Assembly: GCF_003226565.1 (NCBI RefSeq)
Contig: NZ_QKOE01000006.1
Span: 214,127 to 278,126 of the forward strand
DNA from: Parazoarcus communis SWub3 = DSM 12120
GTDB taxonomy: Bacteria; Pseudomonadota; Gammaproteobacteria; Burkholderiales; Rhodocyclaceae
Reading direction: 5' to 3'
Length of the DNA: 64,000 nt
The position numbers and the translations under genes are program-made. The notes beneath the pieces were generated by a model. That model saw nothing but the letters and a program-made list of their open reading frames with translations, was not told the DNA's origin and ran no database searches. Positions 27,328 through 37,466 of this stretch are shown here, one piece after another; the stretch's first letter is position 1; every line of letters starts with the position of its first letter.

Positions 27328-29010
27328 ATGCCGCCCCCTGCTGCCGAGCGCTTCCTCCCTTTTCTCACCTGGCCGCGCCAGTGGGCAAAGCATGGTATCC
27401 GAGGCGACCTGCTGGCCGGCCTGACGGTTGCGCTGGTACTGATCCCCCAATCCCTGGCCTATGCCCAGCTTGGCTCCCTGCCACCCTACGTCGGGCTCTA
27501 TGCTGCATTGCTGCCGGCGCTGGTCGGCGCCCTGTTCGGCTCATGCGGGCAACTATCGACCGGCCCGGTCGCACTGACCGCCCTGCTCTCAGGCGCCAGC
27601 CTGCTGCCGCTTGCCAAGCCGGACACGCCCGAATTTCTGGCCTTGGCGGTACTGCTGGCGCTGCTTTCCGGGCTCATCCAGCTGCTGCTTGGCCTGCTGC
27701 GGCTGGGCTGGCTGCTGAACCTGATGTCCTATCCAGTGCTGATGGGCTTCATCAATGCCGCGGCGCTGGTGATCTGCCTGTCGCAACTGCCCCCGCTGCT
27801 TGGCATCAGCATGCCCAACGAGGGCCAGCTGCTCAGCGACCTGGCCCATGCCTTTGGTCACGGCATCGACCCGGCGTCCACCGCCTTTGGCCTGACCGCG
27901 CTCGCCGCACTATTCCTGATCCGCCACTTCACCCCTGCGCTACCGGGCGTACTGATCGTGGTTGCGCTGGCCACCGTCGCCTCTGCCGCGACGGGTTTTG
28001 CGGCCGCCGGCGGTGCCGTGGTCGGCGAGATTCCGCACGGACTTCCGCAGTTGCAGCGACCCGCAATCAGCGTTGACCATATTGCAATGCTTTTGCCCAC
28101 AGCCTTCGTCATTGCCTTGGTGAGCTTCATGGAGGCCGCATCCAGCGCCAAGCTGATCTCCGGCAAGACGCGTCAGCCCTGGGACCAGAATCAGGAGCTG
28201 ATCGGCCAGGGGCTTGCCAAACTCGCCGCGGCCTTCTCGGGCGCGATGCCAGTCAGCGCTTCGTTTTCGCGCTCTGCCCTGAACTACGCCAGTGGCGCAC
28301 GCACCGGGCTTTCCAATCTGGTCACGGTTGGCATGGTGCTGCTGACGCTGCTGTACTTCACCCCTTTGCTGTGGCATCTGCCCAAACCCGTGCTGGCCGC
28401 AATCATCTTGCAGGCGGTGGCGAACCTGCTCGACTTCAAGGCCCTTCGCCGGGCCTGGCATGCCAGCCGCGACGACGGTCTGGCAGCCACCCTCACCTTC
28501 GTCGCCACCCTGGCCTTTGCCCCCAACATCCAGACCGGCATCCTCACCGGGCTGATGCTGTCGCTCGCGCTCATGGTGTATCGCAGCATGAGCCCCCGGG
28601 TCGCCCTGCTCGGCCTGCACCCGGATGGCACCTACCGCGACCTGGAGCGCTTCGGCCTGCCCCACCCCGCACCCTACCTGGTGATCCTGCGCTTCGACAG
28701 CCCGCTGACCTTCGTCACCGCCGCCACGTTCGAAGACGCCATGTTGCGTGCCGCGCGCGCCCAGCCAGAAGTGAAGACGGTGCTGGTGTCGGGCGCCGGC
28801 ATCAATGACATCGACGCCACCGGCCTGCACGTCATTGCCGGCCTGATCGAGCGCTTTCGTGCGCAAGGCCAGTCACTTGCTTTTTGCGGCCTGAAGAAAC
28901 AGGTCATCGACGCCATGGAGCGCGACGGGCTGTGGCCGCGTTTGAACGGCCACGCCGCCTATCGCACCGAAGCGCATGCACTCACGCACTTGCTTGAATC
29001 GCCAGCATGA
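27328..29010 (+). CDS. SulP-family anion transporter with STAS domain
   Basis: 560 residues. About 10-14 membrane helices (residues 20-430), beginning with GIRGDLLAGLTVALVLIPQSLAYA-like family text and ALSGASLLP-type loops, and a C-terminal STAS domain (about 445-555) with VSGAGINDIDATGLH. Family members carry sulfate, bicarbonate or dicarboxylates with sodium or protons. No carbonic anhydrase or sulfate gene is adjacent, so the substrate is open. It is divergent from the glycolate operon. Confidence 0.9.
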   Translation: MPPPAAERFLPFLTWPRQWAKHGIRGDLLAGLTVALVLIPQSLAYAQLGSLPPYVGLYAALLPALVGALFGSCGQLSTGPVALTALLSGASLLPLAKPDTPEFLALAVLLALLSGLIQLLLGLLRLGWLLNLMSYPVLMGFINAAALVICLSQLPPLLGISMPNEGQLLSDLAHAFGHGIDPASTAFGLTALAALFLIRHFTPALPGVLIVVALATVASAATGFAAAGGAVVGEIPHGLPQLQRPAISVDHIAMLLPTAFVIALVSFMEAASSAKLISGKTRQPWDQNQELIGQGLAKLAAAFSGAMPVSASFSRSALNYASGARTGLSNLVTVGMVLLTLLYFTPLLWHLPKPVLAAIILQAVANLLDFKALRRAWHASRDDGLAATLTFVATLAFAPNIQTGILTGLMLSLALMVYRSMSPRVALLGLHPDGTYRDLERFGLPHPAPYLVILRFDSPLTFVTAATFEDAMLRAARAQPEVKTVLVSGAGINDIDATGLHVIAGLIERFRAQGQSLAFCGLKKQVIDAMERDGLWPRLNGHAAYRTEAHALTHLLESPA

Positions 29011-29029
29011 CTTTACGCCCTGATTAATA

Positions 29030-29058
29030 TTGACTTTTCAGAATCTCTCAGTTATTGT
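29030..29058 (+). promoter_or_regulatory. Sigma-70 promoter of rplU-rpmA
   Basis: TTGACT (29030-29035), 17-base spacer, TATTGT (29053-29058). It is placed 39 bases before the rplU start and matches consensus well. Confidence 0.7.
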
Positions 29059-29096
29059 GCGCGATTCTTTGCAAACCCATCAACTGGAGCAACACC

Positions 29097-29408
29097 ATGT
29101 ACGCGGTGATAAAAACCGGTGGCAAGCAGTATCGCGTCGTCGCCGGCGAAAAGATCAAGGTAGAACAGATACCGGCCGACGTGGGTTCCCAAATCACCAT
29201 CGACCAGGTCTTCATGGTCGGCGAAGGCGAGTCGGTCAAGATCGGCACGCCGGTGGTTGCCGGAGCTAGCGTCACGGCTTCCGTGGTTTCCCACGGTCGT
29301 CACGACAAAGTCAAGATTTTCAAGATGCGCCGCCGCAAGCACTACCAGAAGCACCAGGGGCATCGTCAGAACTACACCGAAATCCGCATCGACGCGATCT
29401 CGGCCTGA
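29097..29408 (+). CDS. rplU: 50S ribosomal protein L21
   Basis: 103 residues, full length for the family. [14 protein letters not shown] at the start and the basic segment [19 protein letters not shown] near the end (central part) are diagnostic. CTGGAGC lies upstream. Cotranscribed with rpmA. Confidence 0.98.
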   Translation: MYAVIKTGGKQYRVVAGEKIKVEQIPADVGSQITIDQVFMVGEGESVKIGTPVVAGASVTASVVSHGRHDKVKIFKMRRRKHYQKHQGHRQNYTEIRIDAISA

Positions 29409-29426
29409 GTCAGGAGGTAATTCGAC

Positions 29427-29696
29427 ATGGCACACAAAAAAGCTGGCGGTAGTTCCCGTAACGGCCGCGACTCGGAATCGAAACGCCTTGGCGTGAAGCG
29501 CTACGGCGGTCAGTTCGTCCTCGCCGGCAACATCATCGTTCGCCAGCGCGGCACCGAATACCACCCGGGCGACAACGTCGGCATCGGCAAGGATCACACC
29601 CTGTTCGCGCTGACCAACGGCACCGTCAAGTTCCTGGTGAAGGGCGCCGCCCGTCGCCGTACCGTGACGATCGTTCCCGAGGCTGCTGCAGCCTGA
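29427..29696 (+). CDS. rpmA: 50S ribosomal protein L27
   Basis: 89 residues, full length. [19 protein letters not shown] is the conserved N-terminus, which reaches the peptidyl transferase centre; no extra N-terminal peptide needing cleavage is present. AGGAGGT at 29412 precedes it. A strong terminator follows 15 bases after the stop. Confidence 0.98.
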   Translation: MAHKKAGGSSRNGRDSESKRLGVKRYGGQFVLAGNIIVRQRGTEYHPGDNVGIGKDHTLFALTNGTVKFLVKGAARRRTVTIVPEAAAA

Positions 29697-29711
29697 CCTG
29701 CCCACCCCGAA

Positions 29712-31031
<1,320 letters not shown>

Positions 31032-31051
31032 CTTTCCGCCCTCCGCGCACC

Positions 31052-32167
31052 ATGAGAGACAAGATTCGCAACGCCCGCCGCCTGGTGGTCAAGGTTGGCA
31101 GCGCCCTGGTCACCAATAACGGTGCAGGCCTCGATCACGCCGCACTGGACGACTGGGCCCGACAGATTGCCGCCTTACGTGCGGAAGGCCGGGAAATCGC
31201 CCTGGTATCCTCAGGCGCCATCGCTGCAGGCATGCAGCGCCTGGGCTGGAGCAAGCGCCCGCACGAAATGCACAAGCTGCAGGCCGCAGCAGCCGTCGGC
31301 CAGATGGGACTGGTTGAAGCCTACGAAAAAGCCTTCTCCCGCCACGGATTACACACTGCGCAGATCCTGTTGACGCACGAGGACTTGTCGGACCGCACCC
31401 GTTACCTGAACGCACGCTCGACCCTGACCACCCTGCTTGAGCTTGGCGTGATTCCGATCATCAACGAGAACGACACGGTCGTCACCGACGAAATCAAGTT
31501 TGGCGACAACGACACCCTCGGTGCGCTGGTCGCCAACCTGATCGAGGCCGAGACGCTGATCATCCTCACCGACCAACAAGGCCTGTACACTGCCGATCCG
31601 CGCAAGGACCCAACGGCCACGCTGATTTCTGAAGGTCGCGCGGAAGACCGCCAGTACGAAACCATGGCCGGCGGCGCCGGCACCGGCATCAGCCGCGGCG
31701 GCATGATCACCAAGATTCGCGCAGCGCAACGTGCGGCTCGCAGCGGAGCACATACCTGCATTGCCAGCGGCCGGGAGACCGATCCGATCCTGCAACTTGC
31801 TGCAGGTAGCGCGATAGGCACCTTGCTCTATGCCACCAGCACCCCCCTGCAGGCGCGCAAGCAGTGGATTGCGGACCACCTACAGCTGGCAGGAGACTTA
31901 GTCATTGACGACGGTGCAGCAGCCGCACTGAAAAGCGGCAAGAGCCTGCTATCCGTAGGCGTGATCGAGGTACGCGGCAACTTCAAACGCGGCTCAGCCG
32001 TTGCCTGTCGCACAACATCTGGTGAAGAAGTCGCGCGCGGATTGGTCAACTACTCAGCCTCTGAATGCCGCCGAATTTCGCGCAAGCCAACAGCAGAAAT
32101 CGAAGCGCTACTTGGATATATCGATGAACCGGAACTCATTCATCGTGACAACATGATCGCAAACTGA
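31052..32167 (+). CDS. proB: Glutamate 5-kinase
   Basis: 371 residues. Amino acid kinase domain (1-260) with [10 protein letters not shown] and [10 protein letters not shown], and a C-terminal PUA domain (about 280-360). It phosphorylates glutamate in the first step of proline synthesis and is normally feedback-inhibited by proline. It starts 20 bases after obgE, so both are probably cotranscribed. Confidence 0.97.
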   Translation: MRDKIRNARRLVVKVGSALVTNNGAGLDHAALDDWARQIAALRAEGREIALVSSGAIAAGMQRLGWSKRPHEMHKLQAAAAVGQMGLVEAYEKAFSRHGLHTAQILLTHEDLSDRTRYLNARSTLTTLLELGVIPIINENDTVVTDEIKFGDNDTLGALVANLIEAETLIILTDQQGLYTADPRKDPTATLISEGRAEDRQYETMAGGAGTGISRGGMITKIRAAQRAARSGAHTCIASGRETDPILQLAAGSAIGTLLYATSTPLQARKQWIADHLQLAGDLVIDDGAAAALKSGKSLLSVGVIEVRGNFKRGSAVACRTTSGEEVARGLVNYSASECRRISRKPTAEIEALLGYIDEPELIHRDNMIAN

Positions 32168-32213
32168 CGCCCTATACGTCGGCGAGCCATAAAATCAAAC
32201 GCGGACCTCAGCG

Positions 32214-33254
32214 CTATTTGCCCCCTACCAACAACCGATCCAGCGCCAGCCGCCCGGATCGGACCGCCTGTCGCTCCGGCACCCCCACCCTGAACGCGAT
32301 ATGCAACCGCTCCGAACGCTCAAGATGCAATAACCCCGCCAATGACTGAATCACACCACTGACCCGACTGCCCCAGGTGGCATCAAGCTTTCCCTGCGCG
32401 AGGCGCGAGGTCATATCCGAAACGACATAATAGGGATGAACCGCCAAACCCTCTCTATTCAGATGGATCCAAAGTCGTTCCATCAAACGTCCTGCATGAA
32501 ACGCATCCTGCGAATCCACCCCTCCCACGACGCACGCAATCATGGGCCCTGCACGCAGCGGCTGAATCTCAGCCAAGGCCATCACCCGATAAAGCCCCAG
32601 CAATTCGTTTAGGCGCTCCATTCGACCCCAAGGGCGAATCCAGCGCATGAAGTAACGCCCCCCCGGCGGCAGATCCACCGATCGAATATCCAGCCCCTCG
32701 TCTATCGCCTCTCCTTCCCAGCGCAGACTACCCATCAACCACTCATGAAGCTCCCGACTGCAAAACCGGGCCTGACCGCAAACCAGGGAAACTCGCGAGA
32801 ACGCTGTACGCCCCCCATCGTCCTGCAGCAATACCAAACGTGCAGAACCTTCCGTCATTTCACTGACGGCGGCCCCCATGGCAGCCGGCAGCGGATTCCG
32901 CCGATAGCGGAAACGGTTTGTATGACGGGAGAACAAGGGATGCGACAGGCTCAGGCTATCGCCAATGGATGAATCCACCGCGATAGAGAAATAGGGCTCA
33001 CCACCTCCCAGATCCTCAATCCGGGGGACACACCGCCCACCGGTGATCTGATACAGATTCTCCGCAACCGCCCCCGCACTGAGCAAGGTCGCATGCCCAG
33101 CCGCACCAAATGGATTCTCGACCGGGGGCTGCCGGTAATGACAGGAAAACCGCCCTGCATCCCACTTGAATTGCCAATTCTGGGAATTATCGGCAGAAGG
33201 CGCCGCCCGCGCTGCCTCAGCAAGCATCCGCACGTGATCCGGGAGCGAGGTCAA
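32214..33254 (-). CDS. Acg-like nitroreductase-fold protein
   Basis: 346 residues. RAAPSADNSQNWQF (16-29) is the FMN-binding entrance motif of nitroreductases; the rest is more divergent and the length suggests the duplicated, Acg-like branch rather than classical NfsB enzymes. The first codon would be TTG at 33254; an ATG at 33227 just before the motif is an alternative. It lies 21 bases after a methyltransferase gene on the same strand. A ThiF/E1-like protein is 3 kb upstream on the same strand; I recall actinobacterial proteins of the Rv1355c type that fuse these two domains. Convergent with proB. Function unknown. Confidence 0.68.
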   Translation of the reverse strand: MTSLPDHVRMLAEAARAAPSADNSQNWQFKWDAGRFSCHYRQPPVENPFGAAGHATLLSAGAVAENLYQITGGRCVPRIEDLGGGEPYFSIAVDSSIGDSLSLSHPLFSRHTNRFRYRRNPLPAAMGAAVSEMTEGSARLVLLQDDGGRTAFSRVSLVCGQARFCSRELHEWLMGSLRWEGEAIDEGLDIRSVDLPPGGRYFMRWIRPWGRMERLNELLGLYRVMALAEIQPLRAGPMIACVVGGVDSQDAFHAGRLMERLWIHLNREGLAVHPYYVVSDMTSRLAQGKLDATWGSRVSGVIQSLAGLLHLERSERLHIAFRVGVPERQAVRSGRLALDRLLVGGK

Positions 33255-33275
33255 AGCGCAGCACCTATTGTCATA

Positions 33276-34160
33276 TCAATATTTTCCACCAAACGGATCC
33301 GCATCGAGCCCGCCAAGCCGAAAGAATAACCTCAACTCATCAAGATCCTTACGATACCTGCGGGGCAATGCCTGACGCATCTGACGAATCTTTACGGACA
33401 AATCCTGCGACAACGGCTTGGAGGCACTCTTTGCAATCATCAGGAAGGGGACTTTGAAGGTACTAAAGAGATTCACCGCAGACGGAAGGAAATTCGTTGC
33501 CGCATCTCGAAACTCATCGTACTCAAACGCAGCCCGAAGTGAGCGCTCATAATCCAGCGAAAACAAGTGAGGCTGGTGCGCTGCATTCATATACGCAAAG
33601 AAAAGCACTGACTTCAATGACTTCAGGCGCCCAAAGTCTGTCAGATAGACCGCCCCGCCTGGCTTCAAGACCCGGGATATCTCGCGAAAACAGTCATCCA
33701 AGTGCTGACGGGCAGGCAAATGATGGAGGACGACCGTAGACATCACCGCATCCACGCTCCGGTCCGGGATGCACGCCAACCGCGTAATGTCCCCCTGACG
33801 AAACGAAACGTTCTGCAACCCCAGGCTAGCGACGTGCTTACGCCCGCTCTCCAGCATGGTTTCCGACAGGTCGACACCCACGAATTCGGTATCAGGATTC
33901 AGCCCTGCAACCTGCCCCAACTGCGTCGCCGGTCCGCACCCGAGATCAAGAACGCGCGCACACCCCTGTATGACCTGACTGATGTGCGCAGAATGGAACA
34001 GATAACTGGCCGACATCACCCCATCAATCCGCCCCGCATGCGAATATGCAGCGACCTGCTCAGGATCACTCATTACAAGATCCGGTTCAGGCTCACGGGG
34101 AAACTGACGCGCTCCAAATATCTCGCGCGCAAACACGGGAAGTAGGCTTAGTCTCGGCAT
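33276..34160 (-). CDS. SAM-dependent class I methyltransferase
   Basis: 294 residues. Motif I VLDLGCGPATQLGQV (about 70-84), acidic motif EFVGVDLSETML, and post-motifs STVVLHHLP and RVLKPGGAVYLTDF define a Methyltransf_11/25 type. The C-terminal third is unassigned. Its start is only about 18 bases after the terminator of the PEP-CTERM gene and no promoter is evident between, so it may depend on read-through from that gene. The start is uncertain; another in-frame ATG lies at 34073. The substrate is not known. Confidence 0.75.
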   Translation of the reverse strand: MPRLSLLPVFAREIFGARQFPREPEPDLVMSDPEQVAAYSHAGRIDGVMSASYLFHSAHISQVIQGCARVLDLGCGPATQLGQVAGLNPDTEFVGVDLSETMLESGRKHVASLGLQNVSFRQGDITRLACIPDRSVDAVMSTVVLHHLPARQHLDDCFREISRVLKPGGAVYLTDFGRLKSLKSVLFFAYMNAAHQPHLFSLDYERSLRAAFEYDEFRDAATNFLPSAVNLFSTFKVPFLMIAKSASKPLSQDLSVKIRQMRQALPRRYRKDLDELRLFFRLGGLDADPFGGKY

Positions 34161-34170
34161 GAGTCCATGA

Positions 34171-34206
34171 AAACAAAAAACCTCCCGCCTTGCAAGCGGG
34201 AGGTTT
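34171..34206 (-). terminator. Terminator downstream of the first PEP-CTERM gene
   Basis: Minus strand: AAACCTCCCGC (34206-34196), 7-base loop, GCGGGAGGTTT (34188-34178), then more T (to 34171). It lies 35 bases after the PEP-CTERM stop and ends about 10 bases before the methyltransferase start, so it may act as an attenuator between the two. Confidence 0.85.
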
Positions 34207-34241
34207 GAATGGTTGCGCTGAAACCAGATTAACCCAGCAAC

Positions 34242-35054
34242 TTAAGCCAGCTTCCGACGGCGGGCTGCAACACCCATGCCGACCAGAGCGATACCCAACA
34301 AGGAGAGGGACGCAGGCTCCGGAACCGGGCGATTCTCGAAGTCAACAATGCCAACTGCATTACCAATTGCCAGCATACCAGTCACCGGATTGAAGTTCCA
34401 CGCACCACCCGTGCTATTGAAACCAGCAAGAGCGATGTTGTAAAACGGGCTCGGATCGAAGAAATATGACTCACCAAGTGCAGTGAGGGCAAAATCGGTC
34501 TGGACGTTGATGAATGCCCCGAAAGTCGTGGACAAACCAGCCGTACCAGACCCAAGGATCAGCGAACCGTAACCCAAGGCAACGTCATCGGCGGTATTCG
34601 AAACCAACGCAGCAGAGCCAACACCTGCCGAGTTAGCCTGCTGGAAGGCATTGTTTCCATTCACATCCTGGAAAACCCCAAAGGTAAAGGAAGTGATGTC
34701 ATACAGACTACCGCTTTGCCCCAACACCCCGGAAGTCAACTTGACAGTCAAGGAAAACTGAGTGTAGAGACCGATGTCCGAATACGCGGTCCCCGGCACA
34801 GCAACACTGTCGTACCCGAACGAAGTAAATTGAACCCAGCCACCACCGGTAAACGTATCCGGCCCAGAGATGTAAAGATGATCCGAGCTGGTACCACTTA
34901 CAGAGTTGGCCGTCACAACACTGCCGGCGCCACCCAGACCATCGACGTCATACGAAAAATAGGGCGCGGCACTGGCTTGAGCCACCACACCAAACGAGAG
35001 AACAGCACCAGTAACAACAGTTGCAAGGTGCTTGCGCAAACTAGCTTCTTTCAT
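34242..35054 (-). CDS. PEP-CTERM sorting domain protein (exosortase substrate)
   Basis: 270 residues. Signal peptide cleaved after about ASA (residue 29), a middle part rich in Gly, Ser, Thr and Asn with little charge (extracellular, beta-rich), and a classic PEP-CTERM tail from about residue 244: VPEPASLSLLGIALVGMG then AARRRKLA. An exosortase would cut in this tail and attach or release the protein at the cell surface. A sigma-54 promoter lies 68 bases upstream and a strong terminator follows. Middle region not recognised. Confidence 0.92.
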   Translation of the reverse strand: MKEASLRKHLATVVTGAVLSFGVVAQASAAPYFSYDVDGLGGAGSVVTANSVSGTSSDHLYISGPDTFTGGGWVQFTSFGYDSVAVPGTAYSDIGLYTQFSLTVKLTSGVLGQSGSLYDITSFTFGVFQDVNGNNAFQQANSAGVGSAALVSNTADDVALGYGSLILGSGTAGLSTTFGAFINVQTDFALTALGESYFFDPSPFYNIALAGFNSTGGAWNFNPVTGMLAIGNAVGIVDFENRPVPEPASLSLLGIALVGMGVAARRRKLA

Positions 35055-35121
35055 TTCGATCTCCTTGGGTTTGAATACTCAGCACTATCGCTTAAGCAGT
35101 CCGGTTTCACGCCAAACTTAA

Positions 35122-35137
35122 AGCACAAGTCATGCCA
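35122..35137 (-). promoter_or_regulatory. Sigma-54 promoter of the first PEP-CTERM gene
   Basis: Minus strand TGGCATGACTTGTGCT, with GG at -24 and GC at -12 in the correct 12-base register (consensus TGGCAC-N5-TTGCW, one base off in each box). Leader to the start codon is about 55 bases. Confidence 0.7.
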
Positions 35138-35157
35138 AAAAATATTCACCTTAATAA

Positions 35158-35171
35158 ACAGCAACTTGAAA
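35158..35171 (-). promoter_or_regulatory. Shared upstream element TTTCAAGNNNNTGT, candidate PrsR site
   Basis: Minus strand TTTCAAGTTGCTGT begins 34 bases before the -24 box. The other PEP-CTERM gene has TTTCAAGCCATTGT 35 bases before its -24 box. Two copies at the same distance suggest an activator site; PrsR is the likely protein by family. Based on two examples only. Confidence 0.4.
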
Positions 35172-35275
35172 ACCAAAACTAAGTCCAACACAAGCGCACC
35201 GTAAAAAAATCCGACACTCCGCCACCTCATCCCCTGTTTGCAGCGCCACCTCCGGACTCAAAGATCAGACAGGGA

Positions 35276-36154
35276 TCAAACCCGAGCCCCCCTCATCCCC
35301 CTCAACTGCCGCCGTGCGACCCACAGTGCAATGCGCTGCAATGGGTTGCGATTCCCCCCAGGACGCCAGGTTCGCACAAAGCGCTGACGGTATGCGTCAA
35401 ACTGAAAGCCATGTGGCGCAGGACGGACGACACCACGCCCCAGCAGAATCTTGAGGCTCTCAACCGCGGTCACGCCTGCACACAACTCACATGCGGCCAC
35501 CGTGGACGGCCCCCGATGTTCAGCCAGATTCACCCGACTGGGATCAGCCAGATAGCCTCGCTGCAACATCGCTGGCGACAAGCCCAGAAGAAAGCGGATT
35601 GCCATCTCCTCCTCGTCACAACCGTCTAGGCAGAAGTAATCCTCGAACGACAGGCTGTCGGGCAGGAATGCCAGCACAGCCGTCCCCATGCCCAAGGGCG
35701 CTGCCGTGATTGCCGGAATCCCCAACCGGCGACATGCCGCGAAGGTGGCACGGCGGGCGTCGAACGCGAAGAAGTCCAGACCATCCACATAGAGATCGAC
35801 ACCCTCGAGAAAGCGCTCGAGATTGTCCAGCGTCACGCCTTCTGGAAAGGTCCGGATATCGAGCGCCGGATTGATATCCCGCGCACGCTCCGCCAGCACG
35901 GCCATTTTTGGCTGGCCGAGCGACGACATCGTGGCGCCGGCCTGGCGGTTGAAATTGACGATATCAAAGGTGTCGAAATCCGCGATATTGAATGCACCGA
36001 TTCCCAAACGGGCCAGCGTCAGCAGGTGACTGCCGCCAACGCCCCCCATGCCGGCGATGGCAATGCGCTTGCCGCGCAAGGACTGCTGCTCGCCCTGTGT
36101 CACCCATCCGACATTGCGGGAAAATGCAGCGTCATAATCAAAAGAAACGCTCAC
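35276..36154 (-). CDS. ThiF/E1-like adenylating enzyme
   Basis: 292 residues. The nucleotide-binding loop GMGGVG (35-40), FNRQ (68-71), Lys83 in QPK, Asp124 and Asp127, and likely zinc cysteines Cys175/Cys179 and Cys222/Cys225 are in place, so the adenylation chemistry appears intact. No ubiquitin-like or ThiS/MoaD protein and no rhodanese are in the window. A PEP-CTERM gene follows 221 bases later, then a methyltransferase and a nitroreductase-like protein, all on the minus strand; ABC permease genes diverge 69 bases upstream. What it activates is unknown. Confidence 0.75.
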   Translation of the reverse strand: MSVSFDYDAAFSRNVGWVTQGEQQSLRGKRIAIAGMGGVGGSHLLTLARLGIGAFNIADFDTFDIVNFNRQAGATMSSLGQPKMAVLAERARDINPALDIRTFPEGVTLDNLERFLEGVDLYVDGLDFFAFDARRATFAACRRLGIPAITAAPLGMGTAVLAFLPDSLSFEDYFCLDGCDEEEMAIRFLLGLSPAMLQRGYLADPSRVNLAEHRGPSTVAACELCAGVTAVESLKILLGRGVVRPAPHGFQFDAYRQRFVRTWRPGGNRNPLQRIALWVARRQLRGMRGARV

Positions 36155-36223
36155 CTGCGCACTCCTTTATACTCGCCTCGTCAGAGCAGCTATCATATCC
36201 AGATCAGGAGGCTTTGACCCCGA

Positions 36224-37462
36224 GTGAGCATAAATTTGAGCCTGGTCACCCAAACCTTTCGTCTCGCTTCGCGCAACCTGTTGCGCCAGCGCAGACGCGT
36301 GCTGGTCGCGCTGATCACCATCTGCGGCGGCGTGATTGCCTATCTGCTGGCGGGGGGCTTCATTCACTGGATCTTCCACAGCATGCGCGAGGCCACCATC
36401 CACGCGCAACTCGGCCACATCCAGATCACCCGACCCGGCTACTTCAAGGAAGGCATCAGCGACCCCTACAAGTACCTGCTGCCACCAGACACCGAGATGC
36501 TGCCGGTCCGCGAGCAGCCCGGCGTCACAGCAGTTGCACCGCGCCTGGCCTTCAACGGGCTGATCAGTCTCAACGATGCGACCGTGTCCTTTCTTGGCGA
36601 AGGCGTCGACCCTGCACTGGAAGCCCCGATTGCGAAGGCCATTACCATCGTCGCCGGCAAGGACCTGACCGAAAGCCCCCCTGCATCGGCCATCCTGGGT
36701 GAAGGCCTGGCAGCCAATCTGGGAGCGTCACCTGGCGATGTCGTCGTCCTGCTGGCCACCACCGCCGAAGGCAGCGTCAATGCAGTGGAAGTGACCATCG
36801 CCGGCCTGTTCGCCACCTCGACCAAAGCCTACGACGACGCTTTCATGCGCGTACCGATCGATATCGCACGCAGCCTGATGCGGGTCGAAGGGGCAACCAG
36901 CTGGGTGGTGCTGCTCGACCGCACCGATGCGACCGACAGCCGGACACAGGCATTACGCTCCAGCCTGCCGCCAGCCGCATACGAGATCACGCCTTGGTCC
37001 GAATTGGCGGATTTCTACAACAAGACGGTAGAGCTATTCTCCCGTCAGGTCAGTGTCGTTCGCTTGCTGATTGCCCTGATCGTGATCCTGAGCATTTCCA
37101 ATACCCTGTCGATGGCTGTCATCGAACGCACGACCGAAATCGGCACATCACTGGCAATCGGCGTCCGCCGTCGCGGCATTCTTTCGCTGTTCATCGTCGA
37201 AGGTGCCCTGCTTGGGCTGGCGGGCGGCTGTATTGGCGTTGCGGCCGGCGTCGTGCTGGGCGAAGTCATTTCCGCCATCGGCATCCCGATGCCCCCTCCA
37301 CCCGGCATGGCACGCGGCTTCATCGGCGAAATCGCCATTTCACCTGCACTTGCCCTCGACGCTTTCCTGCTGGCCTTCATCACGACCCTGATCGCCAGCA
37401 TCCTGCCGGCCTGGAAAGCCGCACGCATGAACATTGTCGACGCCTTGCGCCATCAACGGTAA
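36224..37462 (+). CDS. ABC transporter permease, FtsX/LolC-type (first of a pair)
   Basis: 412 residues. One N-terminal membrane helix (about 20-42), a periplasmic MacB_PCD-like domain (to about 265), and three C-terminal helices of the FtsX fold. A GTG start at 36224 follows AGGAGGC by 11 bases. It pairs with the next gene, whose sequence is clearly related (both have PMPPPPG/N before the last helix). No ATPase gene is adjacent. Such permeases move lipoproteins or act on cell-envelope substrates. Confidence 0.82.
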   Translation: MSINLSLVTQTFRLASRNLLRQRRRVLVALITICGGVIAYLLAGGFIHWIFHSMREATIHAQLGHIQITRPGYFKEGISDPYKYLLPPDTEMLPVREQPGVTAVAPRLAFNGLISLNDATVSFLGEGVDPALEAPIAKAITIVAGKDLTESPPASAILGEGLAANLGASPGDVVVLLATTAEGSVNAVEVTIAGLFATSTKAYDDAFMRVPIDIARSLMRVEGATSWVVLLDRTDATDSRTQALRSSLPPAAYEITPWSELADFYNKTVELFSRQVSVVRLLIALIVILSISNTLSMAVIERTTEIGTSLAIGVRRRGILSLFIVEGALLGLAGGCIGVAAGVVLGEVISAIGIPMPPPPGMARGFIGEIAISPALALDAFLLAFITTLIASILPAWKAARMNIVDALRHQR

Positions 37463-37466
37463 GCCC

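Noticed and set aside
32214..36154. Thiazole/oxazole-modified peptide cluster
   Set aside because: ThiF-like and nitroreductase-like proteins are both present, but there is no YcaO cyclodehydratase and no short precursor peptide.
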